Source: Dactylis glomerata (Eukaryota > Streptophyta > Magnoliopsida > Poales > Poaceae). From it: a stretch of 64,000 bases of DNA. Position numbers and translations under genes: made by a program. The notes beneath the pieces are model-generated. The model did not search any database and was not told the DNA's origin. It saw only the letters and a list, made by a program, of their open reading frames with translations. This document shows, piece after piece, positions 36,081-48,030 of the stretch; position 1 is the stretch's first letter, and each line of letters begins with the position of its first letter. The DNA lies in NCBI GenBank assembly GCA_007115705.1, contig QXEO01002115.1, positions 2,449,340-2,513,339 on the forward strand. Reading direction: 5' to 3'.

Positions 36081-39000
36081 TCAGGAGTAAAAGGGGCGGA
36101 GTAGAGCTATGTTCCATGGTCTCTTGGTTTCTTCTCCGGACCTGTCCGCCTTATCCTTCTTGGGGGCCTGCGCATCTATAAGATAATAGGCATCATTGTG
36201 CAGAGCTCGGCTCATAATGAATGGCCCCTCCCATGGAGGAGTCAACTTATGCCGGCCCTCTGTTCCTTGCCTTAGCCGGAGTACTAGATCTCCCTCTTGG
36301 AATCTCCTTGGATTTACCTTCTGCGCATGATAGCGTCTGAGGTTCTGCTGATATACTGCTGTTCTTGACAGTGTTACTTCTCTTGCTTCTTCCAGCAGAT
36401 CCACATCATTTTCCCTGGCTTCTTTAGCCTCTTCCTCAGTATATAGCACTACTCTTGGTGCATCATGTATTACATCTGTTGGAAGCACAGCTTCTGCTCC
36501 ATACACCAGGAAAAATGGTGTGTAGCCTGTTGACCTATTCGGAGTTGTCCGTAAACTCCAAAGCACTGCAGGCAATTCATCTAGCCAACATCCCAGAGTT
36601 TTCTCTAGTGGCTCTATCAGCCAGGGTTTTATGCCGGATAATACTAGCCCATTTAACCTCTCTACTTGGCCATTGGTACAAGGGTGAGCGACCGACGCAA
36701 TGTCCAGCCGGATTCCCACTTCCTCACAAAATCTGGCAAATGGCCCTTGGGCAAAGTTCGACCCATTGTCAGTGATGATGCCATGGGGAACACCATATCT
36801 CAAGATTATATCTTTTAAGAATTTCACTGCTGTGTGACCATCACACTTGCTTATGGGCTTCACTTCAATCCATTTGGTGAACTTGTCCACCATGACCAGG
36901 ATATGGGTCATCTTTCCTCTGGCCGGCTTAAAAGCCCCGACCATATCCAGGCCCCAAACAGCAAAGGGCCAGGTTATCGGGATAGTCTTCAAGGCAGATG
37001 CCGGCTGATGAATCTGGTGGGCGTATCTCTGACACCCATTGCATTTCCGGACCAAGCCTTCTGCATCTTGCAGTGCCATCGGCCAATAAAACCCATGCCG
37101 GAATACCTTTGCCACCAATGCTCTGGATGAAGCATGGTGACCACACTCCCCCTGATGAATTTCCCGGAGCATCTCCAGGCCTTCCGCAGACTCAACGCAC
37201 CTCTGCAATACTCTGGTGACACTTCTTTTATATATTTCTTTGTTTATGATGGTATATCCTTTGGATCTCCTCGCAACCCGGCGTGCCTCGGCTTCATCCG
37301 CCGGCACTTGTCCATCCACCAAGAAATCCATAATAGGACGTGCCCATGAGGGCACTTCCCTGACAGTGAACACTGCCTGATCTATCTCCATCATTTCGAC
37401 CGACACACAATCGATCTCCATGGGCTGCGAAGTCCCCGGGACTGAGAAATCAGTCCACGGGTATGCCGGAGCCGTCCCTGGGTATACCGGCACAACCTCT
37501 TGGTACATTTTACCCTTGCCCCTAGTTCTGCTCTGGAATACTGTACACACCGCATATGTCGACCCAGTCCCCGGGACTGAGGAAACAGTCCCCGGGTTAT
37601 CTGATCTGACTCCGGCATCTATCTCCATCGGAATTGCCTCCTCCAGACTTGGCGGGACATAAATGGACGATGATTCCGGTGAGGGCTTTATTGACGGCTT
37701 CCTCAGATGCTCCAATGAAATGCCGGGCGGAATTGAATCTCTGGAAGATCCCAGCTTGGACAATGCATCGGCTGCGTCATTCTGAGCCCGGAGAACATGC
37801 CGGAACTCACAACCTTCAAAGTAACCACTTAACTGCTGCACCAGGAAACGGTAGGATCCCATGTTAGCATCATGCGCATCCCATATTCTGGAACACTGCT
37901 GAATCACTAAGTCAGAATCACCGAAACACATAATCCGGCGAATTCCTATGTCCTTAGACACCTTCAGGCCATGCACAAGTGCCTCATATTCCGCCACATT
38001 ATTTGATGCTGCAAAATGAATCTGCAGGACATATCTCAATTGGTCATTCTTTGGTGAACTGAGAACTATGCCGGCACCCAAGCCATGTATTGTCTTGGAC
38101 CCATCGAAATGCATCCTCCAATAATTTGCATCTGGCAATGGTGGCTCATATTGTATCTCGGCCCAATCAATAAAGAAGTCAGCCAACACCTGGGACTTGA
38201 TTGTATCCCTCTTATCATACTAAGGTGTATATGGTGAAAGCTCTATTGCCCACTTTGCTATCCGGCCGCTGGCATCTTTGTTACTTATGATTTCTGAGAT
38301 AGGGGCCTCGGCCACTACCCGGATTGGATGCTCTTGGAAGTAATGCTTGAGCTTCTTGGCCGCCATATATACACCATAAGTCATCTTCTGATAGTGGGGG
38401 TAGTTTTGCTTTGAGGTGGAGAGGACTTCACTCAGATAATATACCGGCCGCTGCACGGTTTTGCCTCCTTCCTCTCGCTCTACTACCACCACAACACTGA
38501 CGACTCTATTGGTTGCCGCTATATAGAGCAACATCGGCTCACGGGGCATCGGAGACGCTAATACCGACGCTGTTGACAACATCTGTTTCAATTCCTTGAA
38601 AGCTGCATCTGCTTGTGTTGTCCAGACAAATGTGTCGGACTTCTTCATCAACTGATATAACGGCAACGCTTTCTCTCCTAGCCGGCTTATGAAACGGCTC
38701 AGGGATGCGAGGCACCCAGTGAACTTCTGTACTTCCCTCAAATCTGTCGGCGGCTTCATCCTTTCTATGGCACGAATCTTGCCGGGATTCACCTCAATAC
38801 CCCGGCTCGAAACAAGGAAGCCGAGCAACTTGCCCGCCGGCACACCGAAGGTACACTTAGCCGGATTCAACTTCATCCGGAATCTCCTCAAGTTTCCAAA
38901 GGTTTCCCGGAGATCATCTATGAGAGTCTTGCTCTCCTTGGTTTTTATGACGATATCGTCAACATATACCTGCACATTTTTATCTATTTGATCGTGCAAA

Positions 39001-39566
39001 CATTTTTGCATACACCTTTGGTAAGTTGCGCCGGCATTTCTTAAACCGAACGGCATAGTGAGATAGCAATAAGCCCCGTACGGGGTAATAAATGATGTCT
39101 TTATTTGATCCGGCTCATACAAAGGGATCTGGTGGAAACCAGAATAGGCATCTACAAATGATAGCAGTTCACATCCAGCTGTGGAATCAATCACTTGATC
39201 GATTCGAGGGAGCGGGAATGGATCTTTAGGGCATGCCTTGTTCAAGTTGGTGTAGTCAACACACATCCGCCATACTTTCACTATGGCGGGCTCATCCTTA
39301 TTCTTTTCCACCAAAACCGGATTAGACACCCAATCCGGATGAAGCACTTCTTTGATAAAGCCGGAGGCTAAGAGCCTGGCCACTTCGTCCCAAATGGCTT
39401 TCCTTCTATCGCCTGCATTCCGCCGGAGCGGCTGCTTCACCGGCTTAGCATCCGGTCTCACATGCAATGCGTGCTCAGCCAGCTCCCTCAGCACACCTTG
39501 CAAGTCTAAAGTAGACCATGCAAAGATATCCCGATTCTCACGGAGGAAGCTGATGAGCTCGCTTTC
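36081..39566 (-). pseudogene. pol (RT, two RNase H domains, integrase) of copy B, one internal stop
   Basis: In frame after the TAG at 39567. RT has the full motif set, including YVDD at 38966-38955. The first RNase H lacks its catalytic Asp (LLYIAATNR). A TAG at 38220-38222 interrupts the join to the second RNase H, where copy A has CAA. The second RNase H (HFDGSK, AEYEALVHG, GDSDLVIQQ, NDAADALSK) and integrase (GHHASSR, CNGCQRYA, GLDMVG, ITDNGSNF, NGQVERLNG) are open to 36081. Between them is a spacer rich in PGT repeats with two PMEID copies. The element is nearly intact; this stop would remove RNase H and integrase unless also read through. Confidence 0.94.
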
Positions 39567-42500
39567 CTATTTGGGATCCAAACTTGCCCCGACAAGGGCA
39601 TGGCGCTCCGGGAAAACTTCATCCAGAGGCACCTTTTTGACTTCCTTGCCCACTTGAAAAGAAGCACTGCCACCGGGATTTGCCATGCCCGGCATAGATT
39701 TGCCGGCCACGACCGTCTCAGCAATTTCCACTGCTCGCTTCAGCCTCTTCCTTTCCTCTGCAATGATCAGAGTCTCGGCCAGGTTAGACCCGGCTGTAGC
39801 ACATGCCATCGAACGCTTGTAATCACCCATGATGGTAATCGCCCCTCTGGGCCCCGGCATCTTCATCTTTAGGTACGCAATATGCATAGAGGCCATGAAC
39901 TTTGCCAATGCCGGCCTCCCCAGCAAAGCATGGTAGGGACTTTCCAGATCAACCACCTCGAACATGAGGTTTTCCACCCTGCAGTTATCCCGGCTGCCAA
40001 ACATGACATCCATCCGGATCTTGCCCATCGGCGCACACGAAAGTACCGGCACAATGCCGTGGAATGTAGTCTTGCTTGGCTCCAGCATATTCTCCTTGAT
40101 CCCCAGCTTCTGCATCGTATCCCGATACATGATGTTGATGCTGCTTCCATTGTCAATGAGGACCTTGCTGAACCTCACGTTATTAGCCGGCCCGACAAAT
40201 GTCGGATCCATCACTAGCGCATACCCACCGGGGTTTGGCATGATCCTGGGATGATCTGCCCTGTCCCAGCCAATGGCCTGGTCAGACCAATGCATCATCT
40301 TCGAAACTGCCGACATAACGGCGTTTACCTCCAAACACCGCCGGTACAAGCTCTGCTTGTCTGTTCTTTCGGTCTCAAAGACCATGTAGCTCTGATCGTG
40401 CTCCTTGTACTCATTCCGGCCCGCTCCTGGGCCTCCGGCACTATATTCCGGATTATAGCTCTGGTCTATTTGATTTACGCCAGCATTTCCGGCATTGCTC
40501 TGATTCCCGGGATTAACCGGCCTGGGCGGGACTGCAACTGTATTTGCACCTGTCAATGGCGATGGAGCTGCCGGGATAGATGGCCTAGCCGGTCCCCAGG
40601 GACCTGCACGACCTGCTAATATGTCGTCCAGCCATGAACAGTTTCTCGTCAAATGATTTGCCGGCTTACCCGGCTGGAACGTGTGAAACACACAAGGCTT
40701 GTCCATGGCTAGACCCACTGTATACTTCGGCCACTGCTTCTTCTGTCCGGCGGCTCCGCCGGCATTCTTGTTGATCCAGACATTCTTCTTCTGGAAGGGC
40801 TGCGCTTGCTGCTGCGGTTGTTGCTGCTGAGGCTGCTGATAGCCCTCATATCTCGGGCGTTGGCTACTGCCGGCGCCCTCTTGCTCTTCCTCCACAGCTG
40901 CTACTTGTGCTGCTCCATACCGAAAATCCGGCCGCTCATCTCTCCTCTTGTTCCGGTTATCCGGGCGATAGAACTGCCCCGGTCTCCCGGTGTTGCTATT
41001 GTTCCGCTGGGTCTGCCCCTGTCCTTGTGAATCAAGGGTGGGCTGCATGGGGTCTCCCAGAGCATAACTATCAGCAATCTTGATTGTCTCGGCCAACGTG
41101 GCCGGCATGTCCCTCTGCAGCTTTTGCCACAACATGGTGCCATGCCGGCACCCATGAGCGAACCACATGATGGCCTGCTGCTCCACAACTCCTTCGCAGG
41201 AATTGCGCAAGGTGCACCATCTGGTCAGATAGTCTCGGTCGGTCTCATTCACTCCCTGCCGGCAGTTAGCCAGCTGCTGAGGATGATTCGGCCTCTTATA
41301 TGTACTGGTGAAGTTTGATACAAACTGTTCTTCGAAATCAACCCAGCCGTTGATACTTCCGGCCGGCAGATTATTCAGCCATATCCTGGCTGGTCCTTCT
41401 AGCATTTGCGGTACATATCGTACTGCCCATCTGAGGTTTCCTCCGGCAATGTTCACTGCGGTGGAGTAATCCTCCAACCAATCTTCCGGCTTTGTACTGC
41501 CGTTGTATGTCCTCGCGCCATGCGCGAGCTGGAAATAGTAAGGTACCGGCTCACCCATAATCCGGGGTCCAAAGCACATAGGACCCGGAGCTCCTTGCCT
41601 CTCCACCAACTCCGATTGGTGAATCATGTCCAGCTTGAAGCGCGCATCACTTGCTGCTAAGGACCGAGGTCCTAGCCGGGATGCAATTGGGCCCGCGATC
41701 ACTTTCTCCTGCTGCTGCTCCGGCTGATACTGCTCACTTTGCCGGCCTTGCTGATGCTGCTGCAGATATCCCGCCCTGACAAGGGTGGAATTCCCATCAT
41801 CCTCTCGATGTCCCGGTTGACCTGCACCTTGCCGCTGCGCTGCACCTCCGGCGCCCTGCTGCTGACGCCGGGCTGCACTGTTACTCCGGCCACCTCCGGC
41901 CGAAACTGCCCCTTGCCCGGCCGGCACATTCTGGCCAGCACTCTTGCGGCCGACATACTTGTCAGCTTGGCCGGCACTCTTCTGAACTATTTCCTGCTTT
42001 CCGGCGATTGCCGGATCATACACTTGGATCTGCTTGTCCCGGCGGCCAGAGGTCACACTTCCGGCACGCCGGGCACTTGGATGCGGGGACGAAGCTTCGC
42101 CCCTCGACCTTGCGCCAGCACCTCCTACCGACGCAATGTACTGGGATGCCCCGGCACCTGGGTTTGCCTTCTTAAAGGCCTCCTGCTGCTTAGTAGCTTC
42201 AGACAAAAGATGGTTAAGCCGGGCTTGCTGCTCATGCAGTGCTTCACCGGACAAATTAGATAAGTCCTTAGCTACCTCTGCTGCTGCTCTAAGGTTCTTC
42301 ACTAGTGAGCTATAAATTACCTTAGGCACAGTACTAGTTGCAGTATGACTCTTAGCTCTAGCATCTTTACCTAGCTCAGCATTAAGATCTCTACCTCTAG
42401 TTCTAACCTCTTCTATCCGGCTAGGCCGGGTTACCACAGGAGTAAAACCATGAGCCGCCTCATACTCACGGAGTTGCCGGTTAAACCGCTCGCGTTCCTG

Positions 42501-43085
42501 GTGCATGGCCAGGGCCTCGTCGACGAGGGCCTGGCGAGATCCCTCCAGGACCTCCCTTGTCTGCTCCGGATCATCGCCGGATCGCACCGGCTCGAGAAGC
42601 CGATCGATGATAGGAAGAAGCACCTGACCCTTTGCCGGCACAGCAGAAGTGCCGGCCAGGTTCTCGACACGCTCCAACGGAGGACGCGCCGACCTCTTGG
42701 CCTTCGGCGGCTCCGGGGGAGTATCTCCTGCTGCTGCTGCTGCGGCCTTGCCGGCACCATCTGCCGGCGGCACTGATGTGCCGGCCATCATTACCTCGGC
42801 CGACTCTACTGAGCGAGCGCTACGCCCAGCGTGAGCCAGCCGATGTGACGGAGGATCCGCCGCCACCAGCACCTTTTCCCTGCAAACTCTCTCAGTCCCC
42901 ACGTACACCTCGTGGGAACCGAAAGACATGATCCGGCCATCCCTGGGGAACGGCCGGCCGCCGAGACATCCGGCGTTGTCACTGACGAAGCTGAGTGAGC
43001 CTAGTCTCTGGACGAGGCCAGAGACCACGCGCGCTCCCGAAGCTGCTATCACAGACCCCGTCCGAATAAACACTCCGCCCAGCAT
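39567..43085 (-). CDS. gag-protease of copy B, open frame
   Basis: Intact frame of about 1172 codons from the first ATG (43085). The frame is open from the PBS, so a later Met is possible. Order: poorly conserved N-terminal region, Ala/Gln-rich low-complexity stretch, gag core (WLEDYSTAVNIAGG, RIWLNNLPAG, TSTYKRPN), knuckle CVFH...HLTRNC, then aspartic protease with VLIDNGSSINIMY and the flap-side GIVP and LGRPALAKF motifs. It ends in TAG (39569-39567) exactly in frame with RT. Copy A is frameshifted in this gene. The product would be Gag and protease, with RT-integrase made only if the TAG is bypassed. Confidence 0.93.
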   Translation of the reverse strand: MLGGVFIRTGSVIAASGARVVSGLVQRLGSLSFVSDNAGCLGGRPFPRDGRIMSFGSHEVYVGTERVCREKVLVAADPPSHRLAHAGRSARSVESAEVMMAGTSVPPADGAGKAAAAAAGDTPPEPPKAKRSARPPLERVENLAGTSAVPAKGQVLLPIIDRLLEPVRSGDDPEQTREVLEGSRQALVDEALAMHQERERFNRQLREYEAAHGFTPVVTRPSRIEEVRTRGRDLNAELGKDARAKSHTATSTVPKVIYSSLVKNLRAAAEVAKDLSNLSGEALHEQQARLNHLLSEATKQQEAFKKANPGAGASQYIASVGGAGARSRGEASSPHPSARRAGSVTSGRRDKQIQVYDPAIAGKQEIVQKSAGQADKYVGRKSAGQNVPAGQGAVSAGGGRSNSAARRQQQGAGGAAQRQGAGQPGHREDDGNSTLVRAGYLQQHQQGRQSEQYQPEQQQEKVIAGPIASRLGPRSLAASDARFKLDMIHQSELVERQGAPGPMCFGPRIMGEPVPYYFQLAHGARTYNGSTKPEDWLEDYSTAVNIAGGNLRWAVRYVPQMLEGPARIWLNNLPAGSINGWVDFEEQFVSNFTSTYKRPNHPQQLANCRQGVNETDRDYLTRWCTLRNSCEGVVEQQAIMWFAHGCRHGTMLWQKLQRDMPATLAETIKIADSYALGDPMQPTLDSQGQGQTQRNNSNTGRPGQFYRPDNRNKRRDERPDFRYGAAQVAAVEEEQEGAGSSQRPRYEGYQQPQQQQPQQQAQPFQKKNVWINKNAGGAAGQKKQWPKYTVGLAMDKPCVFHTFQPGKPANHLTRNCSWLDDILAGRAGPWGPARPSIPAAPSPLTGANTVAVPPRPVNPGNQSNAGNAGVNQIDQSYNPEYSAGGPGAGRNEYKEHDQSYMVFETERTDKQSLYRRCLEVNAVMSAVSKMMHWSDQAIGWDRADHPRIMPNPGGYALVMDPTFVGPANNVRFSKVLIDNGSSINIMYRDTMQKLGIKENMLEPSKTTFHGIVPVLSCAPMGKIRMDVMFGSRDNCRVENLMFEVVDLESPYHALLGRPALAKFMASMHIAYLKMKMPGPRGAITIMGDYKRSMACATAGSNLAETLIIAEERKRLKRAVEIAETVVAGKSMPGMANPGGSASFQVGKEVKKVPLDEVFPERHALVGASLDPK

Positions 43086-43094
43086 ATCGATCTG

Positions 43095-43111
43095 CCCCAC
43101 GGTGGGCGCCA
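43095..43111 (-). promoter_or_regulatory. Primer binding site, copy B
   Basis: TGGCGCCCACCGTGGGG on the minus strand, two bases inside the 5' LTR. Confidence 0.82.
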
Positions 43112-43113
43112 AA

Positions 43114-44039
43114 TGTCATCGTGGTGAAACAACATATGCCATAGGATGGCTTAAATGGGGGCCGAACTAGATGCTGGAGGATTCGGGAGAGGGGAACGAG
43201 CTAAAAAGCATGACAGACAGGAACACTGATCTACCCAGGTTTGGGGCTCTCGTAAGGAGATAACACCCCTACTCCTGCTCTACTGGTTATATATTTGTAT
43301 CGATGGAGTATACAACAATGGTGCTTCCAAGCTCTCTGCTAGAGAAGGAAGATGAACTGCTAAGTGTAGGAACAGAGAGTGACCCACCCTCTACTGGGGT
43401 TCCCTGTGCCACCTTATATAGTGGTGGCCAGGGTTACAACGGTCACAAGAGACCAGAAGACACGAACTACACCCCAAATAGGACTTGCTGACGAAGGCAG
43501 CGACCCTTGACTTTCTCCCTGATTGCTCTCGATGGGACTTCATATCCCTGTACCTTGTACTTCCTGCACTGTGACCTTACCTTTGTGATGTAAGGGCTGT
43601 ACTTGTGCACAGTGAGAGTAGATAGCCACTGTGCACCCTGTCAACACGATCCCTCTCCATACTGAGCAGGGTCTCTCCTTGATTGTAGGGACATGACATC
43701 TTAGCTGACTTCTGTATCCCGGATACGACCGTTGGCCATATCCTGGACATATATGCCAGACCAACGACCTATGAAGGTCGGGTAATCCGGCCTCTCCTGT
43801 TCCTTCTCAACACATCAAATAGATTGGCCGGCATATCTAAGTATATGCCGGCACTCCTCAGTTAGTATTCCGGTTAATCCGGCATATCCGAATAGCGGCC
43901 GGGATACACATATATATGCCGGCCTGGCCGATGCTCCTATATTCCGGCCAGGCCCTTCCTTGGTCAACCGGCATGAAGTCAACCATAGTCCTTGTATCTT
44001 TCTAGTCTCTTGACCCTACCGGGGGTCATCCCCCCGACA
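43114..44039 (-). repeat. 5' LTR of copy B
   Basis: 926 bp, pairs with 28961-29886. TATA box TATATAAGG on the minus strand at 43412-43420 would start the genomic transcript toward gag. About 9 differences from the other LTR, 8 of them transitions. Confidence 0.97.
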
Positions 44040-44301
44040 CATACTGGATATAGAATGAGGTACTGTCATTGCAAATTGTAGTAGCACATACTGCTAATTA
44101 TAGCATAGTTTATTATTCCAAGGAAATAGATGCCTGCACTAAATATGTGCCCATTTCTTTTAGAAAAGCTTGCAAGTCTCCAGATGGACCTAACGATTGA
44201 CCATATCGCCACTAAGATGCAGGTTATACAAATTTCTATTTCTGGCAATGGTGTTTTTAGGTGCTACACAACATTGTAATAAGCACAATCTCTATTTTCA
44301 G

Positions 44302-45220
44302 GCTGATGCCTGTACTAGCCGGAAGAACCATTCTGTCAATTATTTCAAGCTATTTAAAATCAAGTATTCTTATGCTATCAAGAAATGCAAGAAAGCCACA
44401 ACCAATAGGGATTACCCCCTCCCTTCATATCAAGGTCCTGATCCAGATAGTGAGCCAAGGACTATCTCATCTTCCAAGACACCTAAAGCCAAGGCACGTC
44501 TACTCTCATCCTATCGTGGCCCTGCAAGGGCGGCTGAGACTATCGTTATTCGCAGAGGTGTGAATCTGTCTAACATGGGTCTGATGATCTTTTAATACAT
44601 TCTTATGGAGATAAAGATCACTAAGTAGTGCATTTCTTTCTAGGTCCCAAGATAACTGGTGACTTGGAATTCGACAAGCACTGTGTGTTTGCAAGCAATA
44701 TCAATCTCACTGGTCGCCAGATTGCCGATCTCAATGCAATGGTTGCTAAACTGAGGCTAAAAGTTCCATACTATATCTGTGAGATGAAGAAGTCACATGT
44801 CCTTCGTGGGAAGGCAAAAATGGTAATCTGCTTGACTCTTTTAATCTTCTTATGCACATGAATCTGTGTTCAAAAACTGACTGTATTCTTGTACTCTAGT
44901 ACTTTTCAGCAAAGTACAGCAATGCCCACCTCGCCCGCTATCTTCCATGCACCATTCCAACATATTGCGGTGAGCAAGATGGTTTCTATAATGTAAGCTT
45001 CACCCATCAGGGCAACGGTGTTGCCTAGATGACAGCAAACTGGCCTAAGGTTCTCCAAAAAGCGTCGATAGAAAAAGGGAATGTGTGCATCTTCACCTTC
45101 TTGAATGTGGGGCAGGAGGCTATGTCTGTTCAAGTTGAAAAATGTAGCCTATATATGTTGCGCAGTTGCTATCAGTTAGTTAATTATGTTATTATATTAT
45201 TGTGTCACCTGGTAGTCTAA
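44302..45220 (+). pseudogene. B3-domain protein pseudogene
   Basis: Exons 44302-44558, 44644-44822 and 44900-45220, with matching phases at GT-AG borders; an upstream 5' exon is missing or unrecognised. The spliced frame gives a basic N-terminal region, then ITGDLEFDKHCVFASNINLT, then YYICEMKKSHVLRGKAKM, then YFSAKYSNAHLARYLP and NWPKVLQKASIEKGNVCIFTF, the strands of a REM-type B3 DNA-binding domain. A TAG at 45026-45028 sits inside the B3 domain, so it is probably dead. It shares its exon plan and the KS..GK(A/S)KM exon end with the minus-strand B3 gene at 45676-46466, with which it is convergent. Copy B inserted just upstream (44039) and may have removed its 5' end. Confidence 0.65.
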
Positions 45221-45675
45221 ACCATATGCCAATATGTTGCGCAGGCTATGATTACTTGCATTCTTCTCTGCATGCTTATACTCTATTTACTAAAATCATC
45301 TTGTTATGATGAAGTGCCTTAACTCGTACATGATTTTGTGAATTGAATTATTTGTATTAACTGATTGCAACGTGTTGTGCTTTCTGTGATGCTCTGATGG
45401 TCAACATATCTATAAATTAAGCTTAGTTGTATTCAAACAGAAACAAAATTATCTGGTCCAGCGGCTAGATGGACTAGATAGATGGCATCCAAAATCTAGA
45501 TAAGAGAATGCACAGTGTAATAGCATATAGAATAACATGTCATACAAGTTTTACAACTCAAGCCTTAATATATAGCATAAACCAGCCGATCAGAACTAGT
45601 ACTAAAGCCTTAATATCTGACATACAAGTTGAGTTGGTGCAGATGCATACACCACCAGATTAGTAGTTCAAGTTA

Positions 45676-46466
45676 TCACTTAACTAGCTTACCTATCGGC
45701 ACATTACTCATCAGATGGATAAACAGTACTTCCTTTTCATCTGGTTCAAGCTCGAACACAGCCATGTCATCAACAGACATGCGTGAGGTGGTCACAAGCG
45801 TGCTCCAGTTAGTTGTAATCTGGGCACGACCATCGTTGCCCATCCGAAGCTTGATGTAATGCACATCCTGCTCAGTTTCACCTTCAGGTGCATACGGGTC
45901 ATCGGCGTAGGCTGGCACCATAATATCTCCTTCTTCCAGGTACTGCTTGAGATAGAGCTCGCTGTACGGCTTCGAAAATACCTGATATGATAGTATAGAT
46001 ACTAGGGTGTCATGCAGTTGAGCAAACATGTTAGTACTCACTGTGCACAATGAAATCTTACCATCTTTGACTTCCCTTTAGCTGTCAGAGACTTCTTGAC
46101 AGAGCAGATATACAAAGGGATCACCGGATTATCACTATCAAGCCTCCGTGAGAGCAATTTGAGAAGGCCAATCCTTACATAAGACATTGGTACATCATTT
46201 CCGTAAATGATGTTATTTAGCTCCCAAGGTGCTAGGTCAAGAGCCCCCCTTTTATACCCCTAACGATGGGACCTACATGAATTATTTCATGAATGAGATA
46301 TATGTCCTATCTCTCAAATTCTATAACCAGACATGTATAAGTTATTACCTTCATCTGTCAGCGCCGGTCCTAGATGGGTGTGGTACTGGTAAGTCCTGGG
46401 ACTATGCCCAATCACACAGTTCTCATCATCGGAGGGACAGTCGTAGCATGCTTCATGATGTTGCAT
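45676..46466 (-). CDS. B3-domain protein gene
   Basis: Exons on the minus strand: 46466-46349 (ATG; MQHHEACYDCPSDDE), about 46250-46062 (APWELNNIIYGNDV... up to KKSLTAKGKSKM with a GTAAG donor), and 45981-45676 (VFSKPYSELYLKQYL ... NWSTLVTTSRMSVDDMAVFEL ... MSNVPIGKLVK, stop). The third exon is a B3 DNA-binding domain. The junction of exons 1 and 2 is not settled; a clean phase match was not found, so this could also be a pseudogene. A GC-rich minus-strand block at 48030-47896 ending in AAG|GTAAGT is a candidate noncoding first exon, which would make a 1.4-kb first intron full of repeats. It would act as a nuclear DNA-binding protein; no target can be inferred. Confidence 0.55.
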
Positions 46467-46489
46467 TGTAACCTGTAATTGTGTGAGGG

Positions 46490-47510
46490 ACAGTTCATTA
46501 TCATTTTAAAACAGGAACATGACAATATAACCAATAGCATTCGAATAGCAATTTAAAAGCTCCACCAAGATCATGTCCTAACTATGTATAATCATTGAAT
46601 CCGACCTCATTGGAAAGACCTAAAAGCATGCCAATTTTGTGAAGAGTTTGCCTATGAATCCTTGGCATGCCATGTTTGGTATTTTTCCAAGGTACTACAT
46701 CACATACAATGACTCCATGCGCTGGTTTTCCAATTTTTCAATTTTATTTGTATTTCTTTTGCTCACTTTTGAAATCTAGGTCAAACTCACGGTGCCGTGA
46801 GCCCTAAACCCCATAACCCATCACATCTATTTACTTCTTATAAATAATCAATTATAAATCACCAAAAAGCATGATGTAGCTTGCAATGTTTGATATAGAA
46901 ATAACCAATAGCATGGCTAAGCTTTCAATTATAATATGTAAACTAGAACATGATTTTAAACCCAATAGCTTTACATAGCTTCCAATAGCAATTAAAAAGC
47001 TCCACCACGAGCATGTCCTAACTATGTATGATCATTGGAAACTGACCTCCATTTCAAAAGCAATTGGAAAAACTTGGTCAAACTCACGGTGTCGTAAGCT
47101 CCCAAAAGCATGCCAAATTTGTGAAGAGTGTGCCTATGAATCCTTGGCATGCCCTGTTTGCTATTTTTCCAAGATACTACATCACATACCATGACTCCAT
47201 GCACTGGTTTTCCAATTATTTGATTTTATTTTTATTTCCTTAGCTCAATTTTGAATTCTAGGTCAAACTCACGGTGCCGTCACCCCATAACCCATCACAT
47301 CTATATTCTTCATCTAAATAACAAATTAAAAATCACCAAAAACCACGATATGGAATGCAATATTTGATATAGAAATCACCAAGAGCATGAAATAGCTTTC
47401 AGTTATCATTTAAAATTCATCTCAACAAGAACATGTCAATATATCCAGTAGCATTGCATAGCTTCCAACAGTGCTTTAAAAGCTCCACCAAGAGCATGTC
47501 CTAGATTTCC
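46490..47510 (-). repeat. Diverged tandem repeats related to the 666-bp array
   Basis: AGCTCCACCAAGA-CATGTCC-like segments occur near 46558, 47000 and 47487. GCATGCC-TGTTTG-TATTTTTCC followed by CATGACTCCATGC occurs near 46660 and 47145. The second motif set also appears once per unit in the array at 13976-16192. Units here are about 440-490 bp and more diverged. Confidence 0.7.
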
Positions 47511-47895
47511 CCTTTTAGCACAATGGAGCAATGTTGTGTCCGAGATACAACACAATTTAAATTGGAATAAGAGCACCCATTCAATCATTTTAAATATTTT
47601 GGCAACAAACCGAACCAAACAAAGACTAAAATACAATAGGTAACCAATATTTTGGCAGGGCATGCAAGTTTGGGCAACATACATAGCAACCATATGGTTC
47701 TGATTATAGAACAATCAAGCAGGCTCAGTGACCATATGAACCACTCCTTTTGCGAAATATCGATTACGAAATTACTGAACTATCATTACAGAAGTAGAAA
47801 TATTTTTGGAACATTCCCCTTGAACTAGTGCCGCCCCTTGAACTAGTACTAGATCGGAGCATTGGGCAATCCGTACGGGAAAACCCTACACTTAC

Positions 47896-48030
47896 CTTGA
47901 GAAGGGATTCCTGCGTGCAGGACGCCGTGGAGGTCGAACGCCACCCAGCCGGCGTTGGTTCGAGCAGTCGCTGTGGGCGGGGCGGCCAACCCCCAGCAGC
48001 CGCCGGTTTGGGAGGAAGGAGACTAGAAAT
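47896..48030 (-). other. Candidate 5' leader exon of the B3 gene
   Basis: GC-rich block on the minus strand ending CTCAAG|GTAAGTG. No ORF beginning with ATG is convincing. Linked to the B3 gene only by strand and position. Confidence 0.3.

Larger units (their letters stand above)
28961..44039 (-). mobile_element. Complete Tat-lineage Ty3/gypsy retrotransposon, copy B
   Basis: 15,079-bp element with LTRs at 43114-44039 (5') and 28961-29886 (3') and the target duplication CATAC at 28956-28960 and 44040-44044. Sense order (minus strand): PBS 43095-43111, gag-protease, TAG, RT, RNase H, RNase H, integrase (to 36081). An antisense gene of seven exons (30965-35431) with its own promoter fills the 6.2 kb before the 3' LTR. 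LTRs differ at about 9 of 926 positions by eye, so insertion is recent. Pol carries one apparent nonsense codon besides the conserved TAG. It belongs to the same family as copy A. Confidence 0.97.
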
